Shown here in pieces: positions 18,899 to 28,091 of a stretch of 64,000 nucleotides of DNA (position 1 is its first letter; every line of letters begins with the position of its first letter). The position numbers were made by a program, and so were the translations under genes. The notes beneath the pieces were generated by a model, which worked only from the letters and a program-made list of their open reading frames with translations, was not told where the DNA came from and made no database searches. The DNA comes from Acidovorax temperans (GTDB lineage Bacteria > Pseudomonadota > Gammaproteobacteria > Burkholderiales > Burkholderiaceae_C), in contig NZ_VFPV01000001.1 of NCBI RefSeq assembly GCF_006716905.1, positions 177,501-241,500 of the forward strand. The letters run 5' to 3'.

Positions 18899-20680
18899 TT
18901 AAAGGTCTTCCGAACCCAGCAGCATTTCGGTAATGCCCTTGCCGGCCTGCACCATCGGGAACACGTTCTCGGTGGGATCGGTACGGAAGTCCAGGAACAC
19001 GGTGCGGTCCTTGAGCTTGCGGGCTTCGCGCAGCGCGGGCTCCACGTCCTGAGGGCGCTCAATGAGCAAGCCCACATGGCCGTACGCTTCTGCCAGTTTC
19101 ACGAAGTTGGGCAACGCGTCCATGTAGCTGTGGCTGTAGCGGCCCGAGTATTCAATCTCTTGCCACTGGCGCACCATGCCCAGGTAACGGTTGTTCAACG
19201 CACAAATCTTGATCGGTGTGTTGTACTGCAGGCAGGTGGACAGTTCCTGGATGTTCATCTGCACCGAGCCTTCGCCGGTGACGCAGAACACTTCAGCATC
19301 GGGCTTGGCCAACTTGATACCCATGGCGTAAGGAATACCCACGCCCATCGTGCCAAGACCACCCGAGTTGATCCAGCGGCGCGGCTCATCAAAGCGGTAA
19401 TACTGGGCAGCCCACATCTGGTGCTGACCCACGTCCGACGTGATGTAGGCATCTGCGTCTTTGGTCATGTTCCAGAGCGTTTCAACCACGTACTGGGGCT
19501 TGATGACATCAGGCGAGCCCATGTCGTACTTGAGGCACTGGCGACTGCGCCAGGCTTCAATCGTGTCCCACCAAGCCGACAGCGCACCCGCATCGGGGCG
19601 CGTGCTGCTCTCGCGGATCATGGAGATCAGCTCGGTCAACACATCTTTGACATCGCCCACGATCGGCACGTCCACCTTGACGCGTTTGGAGATGCTGGAA
19701 GGATCGATATCGATGTGGATGATCTTGCGATCGTTTTGCGCAAAGTGCTTGGGATTCCCGATCACGCGGTCATCAAAGCGCGCCCCCACCGCCAGCAGCA
19801 CGTCGCAGTTCTGCATGGCGTTGTTGGCTTCAATAGTGCCGTGCATGCCCAGCATACCGAGGAACTTGCGGTCAGAAGCCGGGTAAGCCCCCAGGCCCAT
19901 CAGCGTGTTGGTGACGGGGTAACCCAGCATGTCCACCAGCGTGCGCAACTCGTTCGTCGCGTTGCCCAGCAACACGCCGCCACCGGTGTAGATGTAGGGA
20001 CGCTTGGCGGCCAGCAGCAGCTGGAGCGCCTTGCGAATCTGGCCGCTGTGGCCCTTGCGCACGGGGTTGTACGAGCGCATTTCTACGCTTTGTGGATATC
20101 CCGTGTAAGGCACTTTCTTGAAGGAGACGTCCTTGGGGATGTCCACCACCACAGGCCCTGGCCGACCGGAGCGGGCAATGTGGAATGCCTTCTTGAGCGT
20201 CATGGCCAGATCGCGTGGATCTTTGACCAGGAAATTGTGTTTAACGATGGGGCGCGTGATGCCGACCGTATCGCATTCCTGGAAAGCGTCCAGACCGATG
20301 GCTGCCGTGGGCACCTGACCAGAGATGATCACCATCGGGATGCTGTCCATGTAGGCGGTAGCGATGCCGGTCACGGCATTCGTGAGGCCCGGGCCGGATG
20401 TCACCAATGCCACACCCACTTCACCGGTGGCGCGGGCATACCCGTCTGCAGCGTGCACTGCGGCCTGTTCGTGGCGCACCAGCACATGCTGAATGGTGTC
20501 TTGCTTGTAGAGAGCGTCGTAAATATAGAGAACAGCTCCGCCTGGGTAACCCCAGATGAACTGAACATTCTCTGCTTGAAGCGACTTGACGAGAATCTCG
20601 GAACCCATCAGATCCTGCGAAGTGTTCGCGGATGCCTGTGCAGCGGCTGCCACTGCGAGTTCTGCTTTGGAAATTTCCAT
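18899..20680 (-). CDS. ilvB: Acetolactate synthase large (catalytic) subunit
   Basis: 593-residue thiamine diphosphate enzyme forming acetolactate or acetohydroxybutyrate. Start at ATG 20680 (MEISKAELAVAAAAQ), since the alternative at 20686 is TTG. The catalytic Glu lies in VLVRHEQAAVHAADGYARATG. The ThDP motif reads TGEGSVQMN...ALNNR, with GEG rather than the commoner GDG; I recall the same variant in other beta-proteobacterial IlvB proteins. First gene of ilvBHC, divergent from the sigma factor gene across 287 bases. I found no BCAA-rich leader peptide or terminator upstream, unlike leuA. Confidence 0.96.
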   Translation of the reverse strand: MEISKAELAVAAAAQASANTSQDLMGSEILVKSLQAENVQFIWGYPGGAVLYIYDALYKQDTIQHVLVRHEQAAVHAADGYARATGEVGVALVTSGPGLTNAVTGIATAYMDSIPMVIISGQVPTAAIGLDAFQECDTVGITRPIVKHNFLVKDPRDLAMTLKKAFHIARSGRPGPVVVDIPKDVSFKKVPYTGYPQSVEMRSYNPVRKGHSGQIRKALQLLLAAKRPYIYTGGGVLLGNATNELRTLVDMLGYPVTNTLMGLGAYPASDRKFLGMLGMHGTIEANNAMQNCDVLLAVGARFDDRVIGNPKHFAQNDRKIIHIDIDPSSISKRVKVDVPIVGDVKDVLTELISMIRESSTRPDAGALSAWWDTIEAWRSRQCLKYDMGSPDVIKPQYVVETLWNMTKDADAYITSDVGQHQMWAAQYYRFDEPRRWINSGGLGTMGVGIPYAMGIKLAKPDAEVFCVTGEGSVQMNIQELSTCLQYNTPIKICALNNRYLGMVRQWQEIEYSGRYSHSYMDALPNFVKLAEAYGHVGLLIERPQDVEPALREARKLKDRTVFLDFRTDPTENVFPMVQAGKGITEMLLGSEDL

Positions 20681-20967
20681 GATCAACCTTTGTGAATTTC
20701 TCTAACGAAAAACCTTGGGTGCTCCTCGCACGCGCTCTTGTGAAGCCAGCTTGGAACTTGAGGCCAAGGACATAGGCGGGATGATTGCCGCGCCGGACCG
20801 TGACCCGTTTGCCTTTTGAATTGCTCGCAGATTATCGCACTGCAACACAAGCTCACACGCTGCCTTTCAAAAAAAACATCAAAAATGAGATAATCGAGGG
20901 CTTACCAGCCTGTGGGTGTTGTTAGCACCACCAACCATGGCGCTGCACCATTGCGGGCCCATTTGTC

Positions 20968-21537
20968 TTGGCAACTGAACAAGAACTCTCCGATTTCCTC
21001 AAAAGCGTAGAAAAGCGCGCATTCAAGCGCTCGCTTTACCACGTGCGTAACGAGGAGGCGGCCCTGGACATCGTGCAAGACAGCATGCTCAAGCTGTCGG
21101 AGCACTACGGGGACAAGCCGGTCGCCGAGCTACCCATGCTGTTCCAGCGCATTCTTTCCAACTGCACCCTGGACTGGTTTCGCAGGCAAAAGACCCGCAA
21201 CGCACTGTTTTCGAACATGAGCGACTTCGAAGGCCCAGGCGAAGATGGCATGGATTTTGATTTGCTAGAGGCATACTCTGGCCCAGACAACGGAGAGCGC
21301 GCAGAAAGCGCCGAAGACGAAACCACACGAGCCCAGACGTTTCGCGAGATAGAAACAGAGATTCAGGAGCTCCCCGCACGTCAACGGGAAGCGTTCCTCA
21401 TGCGTTACTGGGAAGAAATGGATGTTGCAGAAACAGCCGCCGCTATGGGCTGTTCCGAGGGAAGCGTAAAAACACATTGTTTCAGAGCCATCCAGACACT
21501 GAGCAAGGCACTCAAGGCCAAAGGAATCGAGTTATGA
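20968..21537 (+). CDS. ECF-type RNA polymerase sigma factor
   Basis: 189 residues beginning MATEQELSDFLKSVEKRAFKRSLYHV, with a TTG start at 20968; no in-frame ATG or GTG fits better. Region 2 (EEAALDIVQDSMLKLSEHY...LFQRILSNCTLDWFRRQKTR) and region 4 (REIETEIQELPARQREAFLMRYWEEMDVAETAAAMGCSEGSVKTHCFRAIQTLSKAL) are joined by an acidic linker (FEGPGEDGMDFDLLEAYSG). The stop overlaps the next start (ATGA), so the downstream DUF3619 protein is translationally coupled. No classical zinc-finger anti-sigma gene is present. Regulon unknown. Confidence 0.9.
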   Translation: MATEQELSDFLKSVEKRAFKRSLYHVRNEEAALDIVQDSMLKLSEHYGDKPVAELPMLFQRILSNCTLDWFRRQKTRNALFSNMSDFEGPGEDGMDFDLLEAYSGPDNGERAESAEDETTRAQTFREIETEIQELPARQREAFLMRYWEEMDVAETAAAMGCSEGSVKTHCFRAIQTLSKALKAKGIEL

Positions 21538-21971
21538 ACACCGCACCCCACCCCTCTAACGACGCAGCCGCAGACCTGTTTGCTCGCCGGGTTGCGGCAC
21601 GAATGACGCAAGGCACTGAAGACCTGCCCTACGACATCAGCGAACGCCTGCGGGCCGCTCGCATGCAGGCACTGGCCAAGCGCAAAGTGGTAGCACCGGT
21701 GCGCAAAGCAGCTCCCGTGGTGCTGCACTCCGGCTCCACAGCTATTTTGGGACGCGGAAGCGACGGCGGCTGGTGGAACGCACTGGTGTCAGCCATCCCC
21801 CTCATGGCGTTGGTGATTGGACTATTCGCTATAAATGCGGCCCAAGACGAAAATGGGCTCAATGAAGTGGCAGAAGTGGATGCAGCCTTGCTCACCGATG
21901 ACCTGCCCCCTGAGGCATATGCCGATCCAGGATTCATGCAATTTTTGAAAACTGCTGCCGCGCGCAACTGA
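21534..21971 (+). CDS. DUF3619 family single-pass membrane protein, possible anti-sigma partner
   Basis: 145 residues. Start at 21534 overlaps the sigma factor stop. The N-terminal half is soluble and charged (LFARRVAARMTQGTEDLPYDISERLRAARMQALAKRKVV). One membrane helix follows (ALVSAIPLMALVIGLFAI), then an acidic extracytoplasmic tail (EVAEVDAALLTDDLPPEAYADPGFMQFLKT). This soluble-TM-tail layout and the coupling are those of an anti-sigma factor, but the family has no established function that I know, so the role is inference. Confidence 0.85.
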   Translation: MNTAPHPSNDAAADLFARRVAARMTQGTEDLPYDISERLRAARMQALAKRKVVAPVRKAAPVVLHSGSTAILGRGSDGGWWNALVSAIPLMALVIGLFAINAAQDENGLNEVAEVDAALLTDDLPPEAYADPGFMQFLKTAAARN

Positions 21972-22000
21972 CGCGCTTTCACACTCCGCCCACCGCCTGC

Positions 22001-22897
22001 ATGCAAACAGAACAAACCGCCGCGCTCACCAACACGCCAGCCATCGTGCTGGCTTTGGTGCTTTTGGGCGCCATGGCGGTTGCGAGCGTACAAGTAGCGC
22101 AGTACGTTCTTCTTGCGCCAGGCACGCTGCTGCCTGCAGCGCCTTCCAAGCCCGTGACCAAGCTGCGGCCTGCTGCGGCTACGGGGCTTCAGCCTTCAGA
22201 GGCATTCACCGAAATGGCCTCGGGCCCTGGTTGGGAAACCCTCTCAACACCCCAAAAACTGGCGCTCTATCCGCTGGCAGAGCGATGGGCTGTTTTGAGC
22301 GAAAGTCAAAAGCGCCGCTGGCTCGCGCTGGCACAGACCTTTGAAACGTTGCCGCCTGAAGAGCAGGAGAAACTGCACAACCGCATGACCGAGTGGTCAA
22401 GCTTGAGCGCTCGGCAACGCAGCCAGGCACGCCTGAACTATGCAGACGCGCAGCGGCTGGCGCCCAATGACAAGCGGGCCCACTGGGAGGCTTATCAGGC
22501 ACTGAGCGATGAAGAAAAGCGCTCACTGGCTGCTGATGCTCCCACCAAGCCTGCGGGAGCGGCGCCTGCTTTGCGCCCCGAGTCTCCCAAGAAACTGGTG
22601 CAGGTTCCCGCAGCCGCGCAAGCAGGGCCGGCCCGGGCCAACCCACCAAAGATCACACCGACGGACCCGCACCTGCCGCGTACCTTGGTGGTCGTCCCCG
22701 TGCCAGCAACCACCCCACCAGCGGAGCCTGCCCGAGCACCAGCGGCACCCATTGTGGTGGAGACGACCCCGGTTTCCACGCCTTCGGCCACCCCCTCCTC
22801 GCTGCCTCCGCTGCCGAGCGGTCCGGCTGCATCGGAGCCCGCACCAGCCCCTGCACTGCAACCCCGGCCGGAAGATATTGGCTACCAGCCGCAGTGA
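22001..22897 (+). CDS. DUF3106 family protein
   Basis: 298 residues. One N-terminal membrane helix (IVLALVLLGAMAVASVQVAQYVLL), then a conserved DUF3106 region (about residues 70-180) made of short repeats around LSTPQKLALYPLAERWAVLSESQKRRWLALAQTFETLPPEEQEKLHNRM and LSARQRSQARLNYADAQ, then a Pro/Ala-rich low-complexity tail. The W-x-x-L-S-x-x-Q-K repeats suggest a helical periplasmic domain. Third gene of the sigma-factor run, 29 bases after the DUF3619 gene. Function unknown; possibly an envelope component read by the sigma system. Confidence 0.82.
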   Translation: MQTEQTAALTNTPAIVLALVLLGAMAVASVQVAQYVLLAPGTLLPAAPSKPVTKLRPAAATGLQPSEAFTEMASGPGWETLSTPQKLALYPLAERWAVLSESQKRRWLALAQTFETLPPEEQEKLHNRMTEWSSLSARQRSQARLNYADAQRLAPNDKRAHWEAYQALSDEEKRSLAADAPTKPAGAAPALRPESPKKLVQVPAAAQAGPARANPPKITPTDPHLPRTLVVVPVPATTPPAEPARAPAAPIVVETTPVSTPSATPSSLPPLPSGPAASEPAPAPALQPRPEDIGYQPQ

Positions 22898-22909
22898 TAC
22901 CCTTCAGGC

Positions 22910-23449
22910 ATGTCTGCTCTTCCCGAATCCGGCTCCTCCATCCCATCGCCCGCCCCTCAGTCCAGCAAGCTTCAAACACCCAGTATCACGCGGCGGATGG
23001 CATGCTGGCTGTACGAGGGCATTCTGATGTTTGGCGTGGTCTTCATCGCGTCGTACCTGTTTGATACGCTGAGCCAGTCTCGCCACGCATTGGCCAACCG
23101 CGGCCTCCGCATGGGGTTCCTGTTTGTGGTCTTTGGTATTTATTTCGGGTGGTTCTGGTCGCGCGGCCAGACGCTTGCACAAAAAACCTGGCACATCCGC
23201 GTAGTCAGCCCCACTGGCGCGCCTGTCACGCAAGCGCGCGCTGCGTTGCGCTACGTGCTGTGCTGGGTATGGTTCCTTCCACCCCTGGCAGCCTATTCCT
23301 TTGGTGTACCAGCCCTTGAAGTGCTGGTCCTGCTGGGCGGTTGGGTGGCGATGTGGGCTATTTTGAGCCGTTTCCACCCTGCGCAGCAGTTCTGGCATGA
23401 CGCATGGGCGGGCACCCGTCTGGTGCATTTTGATCCGGGCAAAAAATAA
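22910..23449 (+). CDS. RDD family membrane protein
   Basis: 179 residues with the RDD pattern: RRMACWLYEGILMFGVVFIASYLF as first helix, a second helix MGFLFVVFGIYFGWFW, then SRGQTLAQKTWHIRVVSPTGAPVTQARAALRYVLC and a third hydrophobic stretch. It ends QFWHDAWAGTRLVHFDPGKK, which contains the usual H-D motif. Function unknown; 12 bases after the DUF3106 gene and likely co-transcribed. Confidence 0.86.
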   Translation: MSALPESGSSIPSPAPQSSKLQTPSITRRMACWLYEGILMFGVVFIASYLFDTLSQSRHALANRGLRMGFLFVVFGIYFGWFWSRGQTLAQKTWHIRVVSPTGAPVTQARAALRYVLCWVWFLPPLAAYSFGVPALEVLVLLGGWVAMWAILSRFHPAQQFWHDAWAGTRLVHFDPGKK

Positions 23450-23494
23450 TACCGGGGCGGCTTGGTCGCCCAGCCCTCTCCACGACGACCTCAC

Positions 23495-23899
23495 ATGTCC
23501 ATCCCACCCCCCACATCACCAGCCAACGCACAAAAAAACCGCAAAGGGCTTAACCGCGTCTGGCATGCCGCTGGCTATTCCATTGAAGGTTTGAAGGCCG
23601 GCTGGCACGAAACCGCCTTCCGCCAGGAAGCTCTGGCAGCGTTGGTACTGGTTCCCCTGGCCTTCTGGCTGGGCAAGAGCTGGGTAGAGGTCGCTTTGCT
23701 GGCCGGTTCTGTGGTGATTGTGATGATCGTCGAACTGCTCAACACAGGGATCGAAACGGCCATTGATCGCATTGGCCCGGAGTGGCACGACCTTTCCAAA
23801 CGCGCCAAGGACATGGGCAGCGCCGCCGTGCTGCTGGCGTTGCTGCTGTGCGGCGGGATCTGGGTAGCCGCTATCGCTCAAAGGATTTTTCATGGCTGA
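23495..23899 (+). CDS. dgkA: Diacylglycerol kinase
   Basis: 134-residue membrane kinase that recycles diacylglycerol to phosphatidate. Start taken at ATG 23495 (MSIPPPTSPANAQKN); an upstream TTG at 23462 is in frame. The family signature is clear: GLKAGWHETAFRQEALAALVLVPLAFWLG, then VEVALLAGSVVIVMIVELLNTGIETAIDRIGPEWHDLSKRAKDMGSAAVL with the catalytic E-L-L-N-T-G-I-E. Its last 8 bases overlap the next gene. Confidence 0.94.
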   Translation: MSIPPPTSPANAQKNRKGLNRVWHAAGYSIEGLKAGWHETAFRQEALAALVLVPLAFWLGKSWVEVALLAGSVVIVMIVELLNTGIETAIDRIGPEWHDLSKRAKDMGSAAVLLALLLCGGIWVAAIAQRIFHG

Positions 23900-24485
23900 A
23901 CCCACGTTTTCGATCTGTGTCTACTGCGGTTCACGCCCTGGAGAGAACCCCGCATTTGCCCAGGCCGCACAAGAGGTGGGCCGCTGGATCGGGGAACACT
24001 CGGGTCAGCTGGTGTACGGCGGCGGACGCAGCGGACTGATGGGCACCGTGGCAGAGGCCACGCGCCTTGCGGGCGGTCGCGTAGTGGGCGTGATTCCGCA
24101 GGCGCTGGTAGACAAGGAATTGGCCAACCGTGCCTGCGATGAATTGCACATCGTGCAGAACATGCACGAGCGCAAGGCGATGATGGCCGAGCGTAGCGAT
24201 GCCTTTGTGGCCCTGCCGGGCGGCATCGGCACGTTTGAAGAACTGTTTGAAGTGTGGACCTGGCGCCAGCTTGGCTACCACGGCAAGCCCTTGGGCCTGC
24301 TGAACGTGGCGGGTTATTACGATGGCCTGTTAGGTTTTCTGCAAACCAGCGTGAAGAGCGGCTTCATGGGCAACTGGCAGATGGAGCTGCTGCAAACGGA
24401 GACGACTCCGGCAGCGTTGCTGCGCAACCTGGTGCTGGCAACCGGCCCGGACCAACAGGGCACCCCACTGCGTGCAGTGATCTAA
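23892..24485 (+). CDS. LOG family protein (cytokinin riboside 5'-monophosphate phosphoribohydrolase-like)
   Basis: 197 residues of the TIGR00730/LOG family, which splits nucleoside monophosphates into base and ribose 5-phosphate. Seen: FSICVYCGSRPGENPAF at the N-terminus, YGGGRSGLMGTVAEA, MHERKAMMAERSDAFVALPGGIGTFEELFEVWTWRQLG with the PGGxGTxxE active-site motif. Translationally coupled to dgkA (ATGGCTGA overlap). True substrate unknown in bacteria. Confidence 0.92.
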   Translation: MAEPTFSICVYCGSRPGENPAFAQAAQEVGRWIGEHSGQLVYGGGRSGLMGTVAEATRLAGGRVVGVIPQALVDKELANRACDELHIVQNMHERKAMMAERSDAFVALPGGIGTFEELFEVWTWRQLGYHGKPLGLLNVAGYYDGLLGFLQTSVKSGFMGNWQMELLQTETTPAALLRNLVLATGPDQQGTPLRAVI

Positions 24486-24559
24486 AAAGCTATTCGAAGG
24501 GCGCACCTTGCGCGTGAGATAGTCAGTGGGGCTACCGTGCCCCACCAACCGCGGCATCG

Positions 24560-24970
<411 letters not shown>

Positions 24971-26629
24971 TCAGGCGCGGAACTTGTTGGTAATAGGGTA
25001 ACGCCAGTCTTTACCAAAACTGCGCTTTGTGACGCGAATGCCCACGGGCGCCTGGCGGCGTTTGTATTCGTTGATTTTGATGAGCCGCGTCACGCGCTCC
25101 ACATCCGCCCGCGCAAACCCGGCAGCGATGATGGACTCGATGGGCTCGTCATTTTCCATGTACCGCTGCACGATGGCGTCCAGCACCTCGTAAGGCGGCA
25201 GGCTGTCCTGGTCTTTCTGGTCAGGCCGCAACTCGGCGCTGGGCGGGCGGGTAATGATGCGCTCCGGGATGGGGTTGCTGCCCGTGCCATACGGGTCATT
25301 GGCGTTGCGCCAGCGTGCCAGCTCAAACACGCGGGTCTTGGCCACGTCCTTGATGACGGCAAAGCCACCCGCCATGTCGCCATACAGCGTGCAATAGCCC
25401 GTGGCCATCTCGCTCTTGTTGCCCGTGGTGAGCACCACCTGGCCAAATTTATTGGACAAGGCCATCAGCAAGGTGCCGCGAATGCGGGCTTGCAGGTTCT
25501 CTTCCGTCGTGTCCTCGGGCAGGCCTGCAAACTCTTGCGCCAGGGCCGACTTGAAAGCCTCGAACTGAGGGCGAATGGAGATTTCGTCGTAACGAACGCC
25601 CAGGCGTGCAGCCATGTCGCGGGCGTCGATCCAGCTGATGTCTGCAGTGTAGGGTGACGGCATCATGACCGTCCGCACCTTGTCGGCCCCCAGAGCGTCT
25701 ACCGCAATCGCCAGCACCAGGGCCGAATCAATGCCGCCGGACAACCCCAGCAGCACGCCAGGGAAGCCATTCTTGGTGACATAGTCGCGCACGCCCAGCA
25801 CCAGCGCGCCCCACAGGTCTGCATCAGCGCTGGGAACGGGGGCCACATCAGCTATCAATTCAATAGCACCTTGCGCTTGCTGCAAGCGCACTGTGAACAG
25901 ATTTTCTTTAAAACCAGGCGCGCGCCCGGCCACACGCCCATCGGCCCCCAAAGCAAACGAGCGACCTTCAAAAACCACTTCGTCCTGCCCACCCACCAGA
26001 TGCGCGTACAGCAGGGGCAAACCCGTCTCCGCCACGCGCTCCCGCATGGTTTGCTCGCGCTCGGCACTCTTGCCCAGGTGAAACGGCGACGCATTGATGA
26101 CCGCCAGCACCTCTGCGCCCGCAGCCGCTGCATCACGTGCGGCTGCCGGGTACCAGGCATCCTCGCAAATCAGCACACCCACCCGCACTCCAGCCACTTC
26201 AAACACGCACGGTTCCTGCCCCGCCACGAAGTAGCGGCGCTCGTCAAACACTTGGTAGTTGGGCAACTCGCGTTTGAAATAGGTCTGCTCGATCTGCCCA
26301 TTGCGCACCACGCTGGCGGCATTGCGGCAGACGCTGAAAGCCGCCGCATCGGCAGACAGAGCCTGAGGGTGGCCCAGCACGATCGCCAGCCCTTGTAACC
26401 CTGCAGTTTCGCGGGCCACGGCTTTCACGGCATCATCGCAAGCCGCAAGAAATGCGGGGCGCAAAAACAGGTCTTCCGCCGCATAGCCACACACTGCAAG
26501 CTCGGGCGTCAGCAACAGCTGCGCGCCCAAGGCATGGGCTTCGCGGGCAGCGGCAATGATCTTTTGCGCATTGCCGGGCATATCGCCCACCACGAAATTG
26601 AGCTGAGCTGTGCAAATGGAGAGCGTCAT
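24971..26629 (-). CDS. nadE: Glutamine-dependent NAD+ synthetase, with repeat-derived segment
   Basis: 552-residue two-domain enzyme that amidates NaAD to NAD+. Start at 26629 (MTLSICTAQLNFVVGDMPGNAQK); the frame extends upstream to 26674 without conservation. The N-terminal nitrilase-like glutaminase has its triad in LLTPELAVCGY (Glu), FKRELPNYQVFDERRYF (Lys) and GVLICEDAWYP (Cys). The synthetase domain has the PP-loop LGLSGGIDSALVLAIAVDALG. Residues about 240-260 (TVRLQQAQGAIELIADVAP) in the linker are encoded by copy 2 of the dispersed repeat, in frame. Upstream of the PII gene. Confidence 0.95.
   Translation of the reverse strand: MTLSICTAQLNFVVGDMPGNAQKIIAAAREAHALGAQLLLTPELAVCGYAAEDLFLRPAFLAACDDAVKAVARETAGLQGLAIVLGHPQALSADAAAFSVCRNAASVVRNGQIEQTYFKRELPNYQVFDERRYFVAGQEPCVFEVAGVRVGVLICEDAWYPAAARDAAAAGAEVLAVINASPFHLGKSAEREQTMRERVAETGLPLLYAHLVGGQDEVVFEGRSFALGADGRVAGRAPGFKENLFTVRLQQAQGAIELIADVAPVPSADADLWGALVLGVRDYVTKNGFPGVLLGLSGGIDSALVLAIAVDALGADKVRTVMMPSPYTADISWIDARDMAARLGVRYDEISIRPQFEAFKSALAQEFAGLPEDTTEENLQARIRGTLLMALSNKFGQVVLTTGNKSEMATGYCTLYGDMAGGFAVIKDVAKTRVFELARWRNANDPYGTGSNPIPERIITRPPSAELRPDQKDQDSLPPYEVLDAIVQRYMENDEPIESIIAAGFARADVERVTRLIKINEYKRRQAPVGIRVTKRSFGKDWRYPITNKFRA
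25850..25910. repeat. Dispersed palindromic repeat, copy 2 (inside nadE)
   Basis: GCTATCAATTCAATAGC followed by TTGCGCTTGCTGCAAGCGCA and a T-rich end aligns with copy 1 along its length. It lies in frame between the glutaminase and synthetase domains of nadE. Confidence 0.75.
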
Positions 26630-26709
26630 GGATTTGATAAGGGCCTTGCAGGCCTGGTGGAACAACGCCCACACCGCCCCCGCGGGGTTGACGCAGAAAA
26701 TCCTGATGG

Positions 26710-27987
26710 ATGCCTGCCCCCCCAGAACACGCCGTGGCTGAGTCGCACATTATCGCGCGCGTACACGCGAGCGTGCTCGATGTGGACCCACAAGCCTGGA
26801 ACGCATTGCTGGCGCATCAAGCCCACGCCACGCCCTTCATGCGGCATGAATACCTGGCTGCACTGGAGACCAGCGGCAGCGCTACGCCGCGCACGGGCTG
26901 GACGCCGCGCTTCCTCACCCTGTGGGACGCGGGGGCGCTGGTGGCCGCCTGCCCGCTGTACCTGAAAACCCATTCGTACGGCGAATACGTATTCGACTGG
27001 GCCTGGGCCAGCGCCTACGAGCAGCACGGCGTGCCGTATTACCCCAAGGCGCTGGTGGCCGTCCCCTTCACCCCTGTGCCGGGCTCCCGCTTGCTGGCCC
27101 GTGATGCCACTGCGCGGGCACAGCTGGTGCAGGCTGCACGCCAATGGTGCATTGAAGAAGATATCTCGTCATTGCACCTGCTGTTTGCGGCAGAAGAAGA
27201 CATTGCCACCTGCGCCGACCAGGGCCTGATGTTGCGCCACACCGTGCAGTTCCACTGGCAAAACACGGCGCCTGTAGCACCTGCTGTGTCTAGCGAAGCA
27301 CCCTCGGAATGGCTGGCGATGCCAAATCGCTTCACCAGCTTTGACGACTTTCTAGCCAGCCTGGCGCAGGAAAAGCGCAAGAAGATCAAACAAGAGCGAC
27401 GCCGTGTGACCGATGCAGGCGTGACTTTTCGCTGCCTGCAGGGCAAGGACATCAGCACAAGCGACTGGGATTTCTTCTACCGCTGCTACGAACGCACCTA
27501 CCTCGAACACGGCAACCCGCCCTACCTGAGCCGCGCCTTTTTTGCAGACATGGCGCGCACCATGCCCGAAGCGTGGGTGCTGTTCATTGGCGAGCGGGAC
27601 GGCCAGCCAATTGCTAGCAGTTTGATAGCTATCAGCGCTTATCCTGCAAGCGCTACATGCCAAAAAGATACTGAGATCATCGCCTACGGGCGCTATTGGG
27701 GGGCACTGGAACGCGTGGACTGCCTGCACTTTGAGGCCTGCTACTACCAGCCTTTGCAATGGTGCATTGAGCATGGCGTGCACCGCTTTGAAGGCGGCGC
27801 CCAAGGCGAACACAAAATGGTGCGGGCCTTGCTGCCTGTGCAGACCAGCAGCGCCCACTGGCTGGCGCACCCTGCTTTTGCCGATGCGGTGGAACGCTTT
27901 TTGGAACGCGAGGGCGAAGGGGTGGACGCCTACCTGCAGTCGCTGCACGAACGCACGCCTTTTCGCAAAACTCAAAACCCAGCCTGA
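26710..27987 (+). CDS. FemAB-like GNAT-fold protein (DUF482/PF04339), with repeat-derived segment
   Basis: 425 residues of the family often labelled peptidoglycan biosynthesis/recognition or GNAT N-acetyltransferase. Family blocks: HATPFMRHEYLAALETSG, YLKTHSYGEYVFDWAWA, YYPKALVAVPFTPVPGSRLL, the basic LAQEKRKKIKQERRRV, YERTYLEHGNPPYLSRAFF and YGRYWGALERVDCLHFEACYYQPLQW with FEGGAQGEHKMVRALLPV. Between PIASSLIA and IIAYGRYWG, residues about 301-320 come from copy 3 of the dispersed repeat, in a loop where relatives are shorter. Divergent from nadE, and followed by a bidirectional terminator. Biochemical role not established. Confidence 0.88.
   Translation: MPAPPEHAVAESHIIARVHASVLDVDPQAWNALLAHQAHATPFMRHEYLAALETSGSATPRTGWTPRFLTLWDAGALVAACPLYLKTHSYGEYVFDWAWASAYEQHGVPYYPKALVAVPFTPVPGSRLLARDATARAQLVQAARQWCIEEDISSLHLLFAAEEDIATCADQGLMLRHTVQFHWQNTAPVAPAVSSEAPSEWLAMPNRFTSFDDFLASLAQEKRKKIKQERRRVTDAGVTFRCLQGKDISTSDWDFFYRCYERTYLEHGNPPYLSRAFFADMARTMPEAWVLFIGERDGQPIASSLIAISAYPASATCQKDTEIIAYGRYWGALERVDCLHFEACYYQPLQWCIEHGVHRFEGGAQGEHKMVRALLPVQTSSAHWLAHPAFADAVERFLEREGEGVDAYLQSLHERTPFRKTQNPA
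27611..27669. repeat. Dispersed palindromic repeat, copy 3 (inside the FemAB-like gene)
   Basis: TTGATAGCTATCAGCGCTT, loop, then AAGCGCTACATGCC and AAAAAGAT match the family consensus. In frame; translated roughly as AISAYPASATCQKDTE. Confidence 0.8.
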
Positions 27988-27994
27988 CCCCAAG

Positions 27995-28023
27995 AAAAAA
28001 GCCGGTGCAACGCACCGGCCTTT
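27995..28023. terminator. Bidirectional terminator between the FemAB-like gene and the chemoreceptor
   Basis: GCCGGTGC and GCACCGGC form a stem. The minus strand is followed by TTTTTTCTT and the plus strand by TTTC, so it can end both convergent genes. Confidence 0.88.
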
Positions 28024-28091
28024 CGGGTCACTGGATAGACCGCTTCACTGCACCGCCCGTGTGCGGACTGCAGCCAACGGCCCGTGCAGCT

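Noticed and set aside
20681..20967. Possible BCAA leader peptide/attenuator before ilvB
   Set aside because: The short frame found there (MSLASSSKLASQERVRG...) is not rich in Val, Leu or Ile and no terminator hairpin follows.
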